A DNA stretch of 64,000 nucleotides. Origin: Gemmatimonadales bacterium (GTDB lineage: Bacteria; Gemmatimonadota; Gemmatimonadetes; Gemmatimonadales; GWC2-71-9). The notes under the pieces were generated by a model. The model did no database searches and was not told the origin of the DNA. It saw only the letters and a list, made by a program, of their open reading frames with translations. The stretch lies in the NCBI GenBank assembly GCA_041390145.1, contig JAWKQM010000006.1:62001-126000 (forward strand). Direction: 5' to 3'. Below, piece after piece: positions 10,968 through 19,500 of this stretch (its first letter is position 1; each line of letters starts with the position of its first letter). Both the position numbers and the translations under genes were made by a program.

Positions 10968-13900
10968 ATGGCCTTTCCCCTCCTTCCCGATCTCGCCGCC
11001 GACCAGCTCGAGCAGCAACTGCTCGACACCTGGAAGGCGGAGGACCTCTTCCGGCAGAGCCTCGCGGCCGGCCGGAGCGGGAAGCCGTTCGTCTTCTTCG
11101 AGGGCCCCCCGACGGCCAACGGGCGGCCGGGCATCCATCACGTCTTCTCGCGGACCATCAAGGACCTTGTCTGCCGCTTTCGCGCCATGCAGGGGCGTTC
11201 GGTCACCCGGATCGCCGGCTGGGATACCCACGGCCTCCCGGTCGAGATCGAGGTGGAAAAGCAGCTCGGACTGAAGGGGAAGAAGGCCATCGAGGAGTAC
11301 GGCGTCGAGCGATTCAACGCGCTCTGTCGCAGCAGCGTGTTCACCTACAAGTCCGACTGGGAACAGCTCTCCGATCGCATCGGCTACTGGCTGGACTACG
11401 AGCACCCCTACATCACGTTCAGCAACGAGTACGTGGAATCGGTCTGGTCGATTCTCCGCCGGCTGCACGACCGTGCACTGCTGTACCGCGGCCACCGGGT
11501 GCTGCCGTACTGCCCCCGCTGCGGGACGGTCCTCTCGAGCCACGAACTGGCGCAGGGCTACGAGGAGGTGCGGGACCGCGCCATCTTCGTGACCTTCCCG
11601 CTCGAGGACGACTCGGGCCGGGCCCTGGTGGTCTGGACCACGACGCCGTGGACACTGCCGTCGAACGTGGCGGCGGCGGTCCATCCCGAACTTGAGTACG
11701 GCGAGTACGCCGATCCGCGCACCCCGGGCCGACGGCTCGTGATGGCCACGAGCCTCGCGCCGAAGCTCCTGGCTCGGCTCTTCGGGGAGAACGGCGTCAC
11801 GGAACCGCTCCGGGTGGTCCTCGGCGCGGACCTGGTGGGCCTCCGGTATGTCCGCCCGCTCGACGTCGTCGCGCTCCCCGACGACAAGGCGCACAGCATC
11901 GTGGTGCCGGGAGACTTCGTCACGGCCACGGACGGTTCCGGCATCGTGCACATGGCGCCGGCCTTCGGGGCCGACGACCACGCGGCCGGTCAGGCCCACG
12001 GCCTGGCCCTCGTCAGGCCGGTGGCGGCCGACGGCACCTTTACCGGCACCACCTGGCCCGAGCTCGAGGGCCTGCTGGTCACCGCCGACGAAACCAACGA
12101 ACTCATCATCCGTCGGCTCAAGGCCGACGGCCGGCACCTGCTCACCGAGCAGTACATCCACACCTATCCGCATTGCTGGCGGTGCCGCAGCAAGCTCATC
12201 TACTACGCCCGCGATTCGTGGTTTGTCCGCACCTCCTCCCTCCGCGACCGGATGCTCGAGCTGAACGCCGGGGTGGCCTGGCATCCGCCGGAAGTCGGTG
12301 CCGGCCGGTTCGGGGAGTGGCTGTCGAACAACGTGGACTGGGCGCTCAGTCGCGACCGGTACTGGGGCACCCCCCTGCCGGTGTGGTCATGCGACCTCGA
12401 TCCGGCCCACGTGACGGTCATCGGGAGTTACGCCGAGCTCGCCGAGCGGTGGGGCAAGCCGCTGCCGGAAGGCTTCGACCCGCACAAGCCGTTCATCGAC
12501 GACTACACCTGGCCGTGCGACTGCGGCGGCACGATGACCCGGGCCCCGGAGGTCATCGACACCTGGTTCGATTCGGGGTCGATGCCGTACGCCCAGTGGC
12601 ACTACCCGTTTGAGCACGAGGCCGAGTTCAAGGCGCATTTCCCCGCCGACTTCATCTGCGAAGGCGTGGACCAGACGCGGGGTTGGTTCTACTCCCTGCT
12701 GGCCATCTCCGCCGCCGCCTTCGACGCACCGGCGTATCGGAACGTGATCGTCAACGAACTGGTCCTCGACGCCGACGGCCAGAAGATGTCGAAGAGCCGT
12801 GGCAACGTCGTGAACCCCTCGGAACTGCTGGCAGAGCACGGCGCCGATGTGCTGCGGCTCTACCTGCTCGTGTCCAGCCAGGTCTGGCTCCCGAAGAAGT
12901 TCGATGCCCGCACCATCCCCGAAGTGGCGGGCGGCTTCCTCAACACGCTGCGCAACACCTATCGGTTCTTCGCGCAGTACGCCGCCGACTGGACGCCGGG
13001 CGCGCCGCTGGGTCCGCTCCCCGCGTCGCATGCCGATCGCTGGATCCTCAGCCGTCTGTCCGCCGTCGTCGACGAGGTCAACGCCGCGTGGGACGGCTAC
13101 GATGTCACCGCCGGGACACGCGCCCTCATGGGTTTCGTGGTGGACGACCTCTCGAACTGGTATGTCCGGCTGAATCGTGCCCGGTTCTGGGCGGTGGACG
13201 GGGAAGCCGATCCGGAGGCGCTCACCACCCTGCATACCTGTCTGGTCACCGTCTCGCGATTGCTCGCTCCGGCGGCGCCGTTTCTGTCCGACTGGATGCA
13301 TCGCGGCCTGGTGGGCTCGTCGGTCCACCTGGCCCGGTTCCCGGAGCCCGGCGGGGCCCGGGACGAGGCGCTGGAAACGGCCATGGATGCGGTGCGGCGC
13401 CTCGCCTCGCTGGCCCGCGCGGCGCGGGAGGAGATCGGCTCCGGTGTCCGGCAGCCCCTCGCCAGGATGATCGTCGCCGTGCCATCGGCGGTGCAGGGCC
13501 CCGTGTTCACCTCCCTCCTCGGCCTCCTCGGCCGGGAGGTCAACGTGAAGACGGTCGAGATCGTCGCCTCCGACGCCGACCTGGTCACCCTCCGCGCCAA
13601 GCCGAACTTCCGGTCGCTGGGAAAGCGGTACGGCAAGGAGACGCCCTTGGCCGCCGCCGCGGCCGCCCATCTCGACCCCGGGCAGCTCCGGGCGCTGGAG
13701 GGGGGCGGGGGGGCAGTGGTGGAGGTGGACGGGCGGCGATTTGAGTATCTTTCCGAGGATGTGGCGGTGAGCAGGGAGGTGGCCAGCGATCTGGCCGTCC
13801 AGAGCGACGGGCCCTTCGTGGCAGCCCTGGATCCCGTGCTGACCGCCGCCCTCCGACAGGAGGGAGTGGCGCGCGAGATGGTCAATCGTATCCAGCGGCT

Positions 13901-14162
13901 CCGGAAGGACGCTGGGTATGACATCACCACCCGGGTGGCCCTGAGCGTCGATGGCGCCCCCGACCTCCTCGCGGCGGTGGAAGCGTACGCGGACTTCATT
14001 CAGGGCGAGACGCTCGCCCGCGCGCTGGCAGTGGGATCACGGGCCGACCGCCCGGACCGCGAGCAGACGGTGACGCTCGACGGGCTTGAGGCGGTCATTG
14101 GTATTCAACGACATGGCGATGCGCGGCCCGCTGGCCGGCACACAGACACGGACGAGGCATGA
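10968..14162 (+). CDS. ileS: Isoleucyl-tRNA synthetase, type 2, with GIHH in place of HIGH
   Basis: This class I synthetase charges tRNA-Ile and has a CP1 editing domain. The 1064-residue protein belongs to the eukaryote-like IleRS2 group, shown by the start GPPTANGRPG and the IAGWDTHGLPVE block. The KMSKS loop is intact at residues 606-610, and WDTHGLPVE and the CP1 region are normal. At residues 55-58 the HIGH signature reads G-I-H-H, with positions 1 and 3 exchanged. In published work on IleRS2 this swapped form is active and goes with extreme mupirocin resistance. Only 23 bases separate it from divIVA, leaving no room for a T-box leader. It overlaps the next gene as ATGA. Confidence 0.96.
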   Translation: MAFPLLPDLAADQLEQQLLDTWKAEDLFRQSLAAGRSGKPFVFFEGPPTANGRPGIHHVFSRTIKDLVCRFRAMQGRSVTRIAGWDTHGLPVEIEVEKQLGLKGKKAIEEYGVERFNALCRSSVFTYKSDWEQLSDRIGYWLDYEHPYITFSNEYVESVWSILRRLHDRALLYRGHRVLPYCPRCGTVLSSHELAQGYEEVRDRAIFVTFPLEDDSGRALVVWTTTPWTLPSNVAAAVHPELEYGEYADPRTPGRRLVMATSLAPKLLARLFGENGVTEPLRVVLGADLVGLRYVRPLDVVALPDDKAHSIVVPGDFVTATDGSGIVHMAPAFGADDHAAGQAHGLALVRPVAADGTFTGTTWPELEGLLVTADETNELIIRRLKADGRHLLTEQYIHTYPHCWRCRSKLIYYARDSWFVRTSSLRDRMLELNAGVAWHPPEVGAGRFGEWLSNNVDWALSRDRYWGTPLPVWSCDLDPAHVTVIGSYAELAERWGKPLPEGFDPHKPFIDDYTWPCDCGGTMTRAPEVIDTWFDSGSMPYAQWHYPFEHEAEFKAHFPADFICEGVDQTRGWFYSLLAISAAAFDAPAYRNVIVNELVLDADGQKMSKSRGNVVNPSELLAEHGADVLRLYLLVSSQVWLPKKFDARTIPEVAGGFLNTLRNTYRFFAQYAADWTPGAPLGPLPASHADRWILSRLSAVVDEVNAAWDGYDVTAGTRALMGFVVDDLSNWYVRLNRARFWAVDGEADPEALTTLHTCLVTVSRLLAPAAPFLSDWMHRGLVGSSVHLARFPEPGGARDEALETAMDAVRRLASLARAAREEIGSGVRQPLARMIVAVPSAVQGPVFTSLLGLLGREVNVKTVEIVASDADLVTLRAKPNFRSLGKRYGKETPLAAAAAAHLDPGQLRALEGGGGAVVEVDGRRFEYLSEDVAVSREVASDLAVQSDGPFVAALDPVLTAALRQEGVAREMVNRIQRLRKDAGYDITTRVALSVDGAPDLLAAVEAYADFIQGETLARALAVGSRADRPDREQTVTLDGLEAVIGIQRHGDARPAGRHTDTDEA

Positions 14163-14542
14163 ACAAGAAGCAGCTGACGTATTTCGAGAAGCGTCTCATC
14201 GAGGAGCGCGCGCGCGTGATGAAGGAACTCGGCCACTACGACGAGTCCTTCAATGCCACGCTGCAGGGCTCCGACGGCGACCTCAGCTCCTATTCGTTTC
14301 ACATGGCCGACCAGGGCACGGATGCCATGGAGCGCGAAAAGCAGTTCCTGATGGCGTCGAAGGAAGGCCGGTATCTCTGGCACGTCAATCAGGCGCTCGG
14401 CCGCCTCTACAACAACCCCGAGAAGTTCGGCACCTGCGAGAGCTGCGGATCGGCCATCAATTTCGAGCGGCTCGACGCATTGCCCCACGCGCGGTTGTGC
14501 ATCAGCTGCAAGGAAAAGGAAGAGGATGCCAAGCGCCGGTGA
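14159..14542 (+). CDS. TraR/DksA-family C4 zinc-finger protein
   Basis: The 127-residue protein has an N-terminal coiled coil and a C-terminal four-cysteine zinc finger (C93, C96, C114, C117; CESC and CISC). The segment HMADQGTDAMERE is typical of the YteA/TraR-type branch of the family. DksA proteins enter the secondary channel of RNA polymerase and modulate rRNA and amino acid promoters with ppGpp. Whether this branch does the same is not established, so I give no symbol. The coiled-coil tip has D51 and D55 with A56, close to but not identical with the DksA DxxDxA tip. It sits between ileS and lspA. Confidence 0.88.
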   Translation: MNKKQLTYFEKRLIEERARVMKELGHYDESFNATLQGSDGDLSSYSFHMADQGTDAMEREKQFLMASKEGRYLWHVNQALGRLYNNPEKFGTCESCGSAINFERLDALPHARLCISCKEKEEDAKRR

Positions 14543-15035
14543 GCGGCGGCTGTTCTTCGCCACCGCCCTCGGCGTCCTCCTGCTGGATGCGGCGACCAAG
14601 CTCGTGGCCGAAGCGTACCTGCTGCGGACCACCGGCATTCCGGTCCTGGGAGAGTGGTTCCAGCTCACGCTGGTCTACAATCCCGGCGCCGCCTTCGGGC
14701 TGCACCTCGGCGCCTACTCCCGCTGGATCTTCCTGGCGCTGGCCCTCGGCGCCGTGGTGCTCCTGACCCGGATGTCAGCCACCGCGGAGCCGGGCGACCG
14801 GTTGCGGCAACTCGCGCTCGGCCTGGTGGCCGGCGGCGCCGCCGGCAACCTGATCGATCGGATCCGGAGCGCCCGCGGCGTGGTGGACTTCCTCGATTTC
14901 GGTATCGGCAGCTTGCGCTGGCCAACCTTCAACGTCGCGGACATCGCAGTGACCTGCGGTGCGGTGGCGCTCGCCATTTCCCTCTGGCTGGAAGACAGCC
15001 GGCAGGCCCGCCACGAAGCTGCGTCGGCCGGCTGA
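14526..15035 (+). CDS. lspA: Lipoprotein signal peptidase II
   Basis: LspA removes the signal peptide of diacylated prolipoproteins in the inner membrane. The 169-residue protein has four hydrophobic segments and the family blocks YNPGAAFG, GNLIDR, VVDF and FNVAD. The catalytic aspartates correspond to D121 and D139. It overlaps the upstream zinc-finger gene by 17 bases. The ileS-lspA neighbourhood is widespread. A likely client is the lipoprotein encoded from 62940 in this window. Confidence 0.95.
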   Translation: MPSAGERRLFFATALGVLLLDAATKLVAEAYLLRTTGIPVLGEWFQLTLVYNPGAAFGLHLGAYSRWIFLALALGAVVLLTRMSATAEPGDRLRQLALGLVAGGAAGNLIDRIRSARGVVDFLDFGIGSLRWPTFNVADIAVTCGAVALAISLWLEDSRQARHEAASAG

Positions 15036-15045
15036 GGCCGGCCCC

Positions 15046-16056
15046 ATGACGGAACCCCAGCGTTTCACCGTCCTCGCCGACGGTACCGAGCGGCTCGACC
15101 GCTTCCTCGCCGACCAACTCCAGTATTCCCGCACCCAGGCCGCCCGCCTCGTGGCCGACAAGCGGGTGACCGTCAACGGGAAGGTGGCCCGGGCCTCCCG
15201 GCTGCTCATCCGCGGCGACGCCGTGGAGGTGACGCTGCCGGAGGACGAGCCGCCGAGGCAGATCCGACCCGCCGACATCCACCTCGATGTCATCCACGAA
15301 GACGAGCACCTCGCGGTCATCGACAAGCCGGCGGGCCTGGTGGTGCATCCCGCCCCCGGACACTGGGACGACACCCTGGTCAACGCTCTCGTGGCGCGGG
15401 GCACGACGCTGTCCGGCGGGGCGGCAGGGCGACCCGGGATCGTCCATCGGCTGGACAAGGACACTTCCGGGCTGATGCTGGTGGCCAAGACGGATCTGGC
15501 GCATCGTCGGCTGGGACAGATGCTTTCTGCCCGGCGCATCCGCCGGGTATATGCGGCCCTCGCCTGGGGGCATCTCGACGAGAGTCCGACCCGGATCGAG
15601 GCCCCGCTTGGCCGGCACCCGGCCGACCGCAAGCGGATGGCCGTGCTGGTCGAGGGGCGCGCCGCCAGGACCGACGCATGGAGCGTGGCCCGGTTCCAGG
15701 TGGCTGACCTGCTGCGGCTCGAACTGCACTCCGGGAGGACCCACCAGATCCGCGTGCATCTGGCCCACATCGGTCATCCGGTCATCGGCGACCCGGTGTA
15801 CGGCGCCGGAGGCAGCCGTCGGATCTCGGGGTCGGCACGGTTGATTGCGGAGGCGGTGGAGCGTGCGGCTGGGCGCCAGGCCCTCCACGCGGCCTCGCTC
15901 GCCTTCAAGCATCCGGTGACCGAAGCAGCCCTTGAATTCCGGTCAGAATGGCCGGCCGATTTGCACGAGGCGCTGCGGCTCACGGCGGGGGACTCCATCT
16001 CTGTTGCTCCCGATGAGGCTCTTCGCTATCTTCTTTTCTTTAATAGAGATGGCTGA
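15046..16056 (+). CDS. rluD: RluA-family 23S rRNA pseudouridine synthase
   Basis: The 336-residue protein has an N-terminal S4 RNA-binding domain (residues 15-65) followed by a pseudouridine synthase domain. The catalytic aspartate D137 lies in HRLDKDTSGL, and the RTHQIRVH motif lies downstream. RluD-type enzymes modify helix 69 of 23S rRNA (positions 1911, 1915 and 1917 in E. coli); the exact targets here are inferred. The ATG at 15046 matches the S4 domain start better than the longer frame. Its final eight bases overlap cheW, and a candidate promoter for the chemosensory locus lies in its 3' end. Confidence 0.9.
   Translation: MTEPQRFTVLADGTERLDRFLADQLQYSRTQAARLVADKRVTVNGKVARASRLLIRGDAVEVTLPEDEPPRQIRPADIHLDVIHEDEHLAVIDKPAGLVVHPAPGHWDDTLVNALVARGTTLSGGAAGRPGIVHRLDKDTSGLMLVAKTDLAHRRLGQMLSARRIRRVYAALAWGHLDESPTRIEAPLGRHPADRKRMAVLVEGRAARTDAWSVARFQVADLLRLELHSGRTHQIRVHLAHIGHPVIGDPVYGAGGSRRISGSARLIAEAVERAAGRQALHAASLAFKHPVTEAALEFRSEWPADLHEALRLTAGDSISVAPDEALRYLLFFNRDG
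16004..16032 (+). promoter_or_regulatory. Candidate promoter for the chemosensory locus
   Basis: TTGCTC (16004-16009), a 17-base spacer and TATCTT (16027-16032) lie inside the 3' end of rluD, in an unusually AT-rich patch before the cheW ATG at 16049. The predicted start site is about ten bases before the ATG. Confidence 0.4.
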
Positions 16057-16522
16057 CTCTCAGGCGGTGCGCGTCGTCGTTTTTCAGGTGGGCAATCTGG
16101 CCTGCGGGATGCTTGCCAGCCGTGCCCGCGAGATTCTGGCGCCCCTTCCGACTACCCGGATTCCAGGCGCCCCCGACACTATTGTCGGTCTGGTCAATAT
16201 CCGGGGCACGCTCCTTACCGTTGTGGACGGTCACCGGCTGCTTGACCGGGCCCCCTTGCCAGAGCATGAAGGGGCCCTCCTCATCGTCGACGTCGGGACT
16301 CGTCGGCTTGGCCTGGCGGTGGGGCGGGTCGATGACTTGTTCGAAATCCCGGCCGACCAGCTGGAAGCGCGCGAAGCGTTGCCCGGCGTGGACGTCCGGC
16401 TCGTCAAGGCGGTCGGGCGCCGGGACGGCCACCACTTTGTGGTACTCGATACCGAGGCGCTGCTGGCACCACTGCTCAGCGCTGTCAGCGGCGCGGACCG
16501 CTCCTTTTCACGAACCTCTTAG
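16049..16522 (+). CDS. cheW: Chemotaxis coupling protein CheW (first of three)
   Basis: CheW links receptors to the histidine kinase CheA through SH3-like folds. The 157-residue product shows the CheW pattern: a first strand VRVVVFQVGNLACGM, the GLVNIRGTLLTVVDG core, and the GLAVGRVDDLFEI strand. It opens the 17 kb chemosensory locus. Two further CheW genes lie at its far end and are only distantly similar, so the three may serve different receptors or different positions in the array. The start at 16049 overlaps rluD by eight bases. Confidence 0.9.
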   Translation: MADSQAVRVVVFQVGNLACGMLASRAREILAPLPTTRIPGAPDTIVGLVNIRGTLLTVVDGHRLLDRAPLPEHEGALLIVDVGTRRLGLAVGRVDDLFEIPADQLEAREALPGVDVRLVKAVGRRDGHHFVVLDTEALLAPLLSAVSGADRSFSRTS

Positions 16523-16540
16523 ACGCCTGGAGACTGACCT

Positions 16541-16903
16541 GTGAGCCACTCGGTCCTGGTGTGCGACGATGCCATCTTCATGCGGACGATGATCAGCGAC
16601 ATTCTCACCCAGGCCGGGTTCGAGGTCGTCGGTGAAGCCGAAACCGGGGTGCAGGCGGTGGAGAAGTTCCGCCAGCTGAAGCCCGATCTCGTCACGATGG
16701 ACATCGTGATGCCTGACATGGGCGGCATCGATGCCGTTCGCGAAATCTGCCGGGAGTCGCCTGACGCCAAGATCCTGATGTGCAGCGCGATGGGGCAGCA
16801 GGCCCTCGTCGTCGAGGCCATCCAGGCCGGCGCCAAGGATTTCGTCGTGAAGCCCTTCCAACCTTCCCGGGTGCTCGAGGCGGTACAGCGCGTCCTCGGC
16901 TGA
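16541..16903 (+). CDS. cheY: Single-domain response regulator CheY
   Basis: The product is a stand-alone receiver domain of 120 residues. Acidic pocket D9/D10, phosphoacceptor D54 (VTMDIVMPDM), switch S82 and conserved K104 (KPF) are all in place, so it should be phosphorylated by the CheA encoded next. The GTG start has a GGAG eight bases upstream. With no flagellar genes in the window, its output partner is unknown; it could be a flagellar switch elsewhere, a PATAN protein or the MglA module. It is a single-domain protein with no effector domain. Confidence 0.93.
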   Translation: MSHSVLVCDDAIFMRTMISDILTQAGFEVVGEAETGVQAVEKFRQLKPDLVTMDIVMPDMGGIDAVREICRESPDAKILMCSAMGQQALVVEAIQAGAKDFVVKPFQPSRVLEAVQRVLG

Positions 16904-16907
16904 TGCC

Positions 16908-18866
16908 ATGGACCTGAACAAGTACGCCGCCCTCTTCCTTGCCGAGAGCCGCGAACACCTGACCACCTGCAACCGGCTGCTGCTCGAATGGGAGCGGGAG
17001 CCTGGTTCGAGCGACGCGGTCGCGGGGCTGTTCCGGGCCATTCACTCGCTCAAGGGCATGGCGGCCACCATGGGGTACGTGCGGCTGGCCGACCTGGCCC
17101 ACCGGACGGAAAGTCTGCTGGACGCGATTCGGGGCGGCCGTGCCCCTGGTGGTCCCAGTGTCGTGGACCTCCTGCTCAAGGCGGTCGACGCCCTGGAGCG
17201 CGGAGTGGACGAGGCCGCGGCAGGAAGCGACGCCGCCTTTGAGGCGGGGGCACTGCAGGCGGCGCTCGAAGCGGCGTCGGAAGCGGTGCCGGCCAAGAAG
17301 GGCAAGGCGGGGAGCCGGAAGGGCAAGAAGGCGGACGCAGCGGAGCCGGCCCCGGATATCGTGGTGCCCGCCCTGACGCCGATCCAGTTGGCCGATCTCC
17401 CGGACGATGCCGGACGCGTCGTGCGCGTCGAGATCCGTCCCGATGCCCCGCTGATGGGGGCCCGGGCGCATATCGCGCTCCGTCGGGCGGAGCAACTCGG
17501 CAAGGTGACCGGCGTGATGCCGCCCGCCACGGCGTTTGACGCGCAGGGGTTCGACGGGCACTTCACGTTCCGGCTGGACGCGCCGATCGGTGAGTCCCAG
17601 ATCGTTGCGGCCATCGAAGCGGTCGGCGACATCGCCAGCGTGGCGGTGGACGCCGACACCGTCCAGACGGCCGAGTGGAGAATTCCCACCGCGGCGGCCC
17701 CGGCGGCGCCCGCGGCGCCGGCGGCGCGCAGCGGACAGATCCGGGTCGATCGTCGGCGACTCGACGCCCTGATGAGCCAGGTCGGCGAGCTGGTGGTGGC
17801 GCGAAACAGGCTGGTCGAACTGGCCCAGCTCGACCCCGGCGGTGAACTCGAGGCGCTCGGCGCCCGGATCAGCCGGTTGGTCTCGGACCTGCAGGCGGAA
17901 ATCATCGAAGCGCGCATGACGCCGGTATGGCAGGTGTTCGACCGGTTCCCGCGGGCGGTGCGCGACCTGGCCCGCCAGCTCGGCAAGCAGGTGCGATTCG
18001 AGATGGAAGGGGAGGGCATCGAGCTCGACCGGGCCATCCTCGACGAACTGGGCGATCCGCTCCTGCATCTCTTGCGGAATGCGGTGGATCATGGACTCGA
18101 GTCTCCGGAGGAGCGGCAGGCGCAGGGCAAGCCGGCCGAGGGTCGTCTGGTCCTGTCCGCCGCCCGGGAGCACAGCAGCGTGGCCATCCGGATCCAGGAC
18201 GACGGGCGCGGCATCGACCGCCGCGCCATCCTGGCCAAGGCCAAGCGCGAAGGGGTGATCGGCGCCGAGGTCGAGACCCTCACGGACGACCTGCTGCTCA
18301 AGGTCCTCGGGCGTCCGGGGTTCAGTACCGCACAGCAGGTCAGCAGCGTCTCGGGTCGGGGAGTCGGCATCGACGTGGTCCTGACCCGCGTGCGGGCCCA
18401 CGGAGGCGCGGTGGAGATCTCGAGTGCCCCTGGCGCCGGCACGACCTTCACGCTGCGGCTCCCGCTGACGCTCGCCATTCTGCGGGTGCTTACCGCGCAG
18501 GTCGGCGGTGAACGGTACCTCTTGCCGCTCTCCTACGTGGCGGAGACGGTGGACTTCGATGTCCAGCCGGCCACGGAGGTCAACGGCCGGGAGGCCATCG
18601 TGCTGCGGGACCGGGTCATCCCGACCGTACACCTGCGGGCGTTGCTCGGCGTCGCGGGCGGGGACCCTCCGGCGCGGCGGCCGGGACTCGTGCTGGAGGT
18701 GGGCGACCGCCGGTCGGCGGTCGTCGTGGACTCGTTGCTGGGACAGCAGGAAGTTGTCGTCGAAGCGTTCGATGCCCCGAAGGGGACGGCACCGCTCTTC
18801 AGCGGCGCCACCATCCTCGCGGACGGCACGCCGGCCCTGATTCTGGATGCCGCGGCCCTCGTCTAG
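16908..18866 (+). CDS. cheA: Chemotaxis histidine kinase CheA
   Basis: The 652-residue kinase has the normal domain order. A P1 histidine phosphotransfer domain with phospho-site H46 (AIHSLKG) is followed by a lysine-rich linker (about 130-150), a P2-like CheY-binding domain (about 165-255) and an Ala/Pro linker. Then come P3 dimerisation (about 275-345), P4 ATPase with the N box LRNAVDHGLE and G boxes DDGRGID and SGRGVGIDVV, and a P5 CheW-like domain at the C-terminus. There is no C-terminal receiver, unlike FrzE-type kinases. It signals to CheY and CheB, both encoded in the locus. Confidence 0.95.
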   Translation: MDLNKYAALFLAESREHLTTCNRLLLEWEREPGSSDAVAGLFRAIHSLKGMAATMGYVRLADLAHRTESLLDAIRGGRAPGGPSVVDLLLKAVDALERGVDEAAAGSDAAFEAGALQAALEAASEAVPAKKGKAGSRKGKKADAAEPAPDIVVPALTPIQLADLPDDAGRVVRVEIRPDAPLMGARAHIALRRAEQLGKVTGVMPPATAFDAQGFDGHFTFRLDAPIGESQIVAAIEAVGDIASVAVDADTVQTAEWRIPTAAAPAAPAAPAARSGQIRVDRRRLDALMSQVGELVVARNRLVELAQLDPGGELEALGARISRLVSDLQAEIIEARMTPVWQVFDRFPRAVRDLARQLGKQVRFEMEGEGIELDRAILDELGDPLLHLLRNAVDHGLESPEERQAQGKPAEGRLVLSAAREHSSVAIRIQDDGRGIDRRAILAKAKREGVIGAEVETLTDDLLLKVLGRPGFSTAQQVSSVSGRGVGIDVVLTRVRAHGGAVEISSAPGAGTTFTLRLPLTLAILRVLTAQVGGERYLLPLSYVAETVDFDVQPATEVNGREAIVLRDRVIPTVHLRALLGVAGGDPPARRPGLVLEVGDRRSAVVVDSLLGQQEVVVEAFDAPKGTAPLFSGATILADGTPALILDAAALV

Positions 18867-18876
18867 GGAGACTCGT

Positions 18877-19497
18877 ATGGAAGACGTGCGCGATCTGAAA
18901 GAGCTCCAGTTCGACGCCCTCAAGGAGGTGGCGAACATCGGGGCGGGGCACGCCGCCACGGCGCTTTCCCAGATGACCAACAAGAAGATCATGATCAGCG
19001 TGCCCCAGGTGACGGTCACGCCGCTCGAGGAAGTGCCCGAGGTGCTCGGCGATCCCGAGGAGGTCGTGGCCGCCGTGCTGATGCACATGATGGGCGACCT
19101 GACCGGGCGGACGCTGCTCCTCTTCCCCGAGCCCTCCGCCCACGCCCTCTGCGATATACTGCTTCGGCGCGCGCCCGGCACCACCACCGAGTTCGGGGTG
19201 ATGGAGCAGTCGGGCATCAAGGAAGTGGGCAACATCCTGAGCAGCGCCTACCTGAACGCGCTCAGCGACTTCATGGGCATGATGCTGGTGCCCTCCGTGC
19301 CCAGCCTGGTGGTGGACCTCAGCGCCGCGGTGCTGACCTCGACCTACCTCAACTTCGGCTCGGAACGCGACTACGTCTTCTGCGTTGAATCCGAGTTCCA
19401 GTTCGAGGGCGAGTCGTCCAACCTCAAGGGGCACTTCCTCCTCTTGCCGGACTTGGCGTCGCTGCGGGCCATTTTCGACGCCATCCGCGTCGGCTGA
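18877..19497 (+). CDS. cheC: CheY-P phosphatase CheC
   Basis: CheC dephosphorylates CheY-P and, in Bacillus and Thermotoga, binds CheD. The 206-residue protein keeps both phosphatase motifs of the form ExxN: E17/N20 (LKEVANIG) and E116/N119 (IKEVGNIL). Two active sites, and the length, argue for CheC over CheX. The ATG at 18877 follows an AGGGAGA ribosome site. The presence of CheC with CheD points to a Bacillus-type feedback adaptation branch rather than the CheZ scheme. Confidence 0.93.
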   Translation: MEDVRDLKELQFDALKEVANIGAGHAATALSQMTNKKIMISVPQVTVTPLEEVPEVLGDPEEVVAAVLMHMMGDLTGRTLLLFPEPSAHALCDILLRRAPGTTTEFGVMEQSGIKEVGNILSSAYLNALSDFMGMMLVPSVPSLVVDLSAAVLTSTYLNFGSERDYVFCVESEFQFEGESSNLKGHFLLLPDLASLRAIFDAIRVG

Positions 19498-19500
19498 TCG

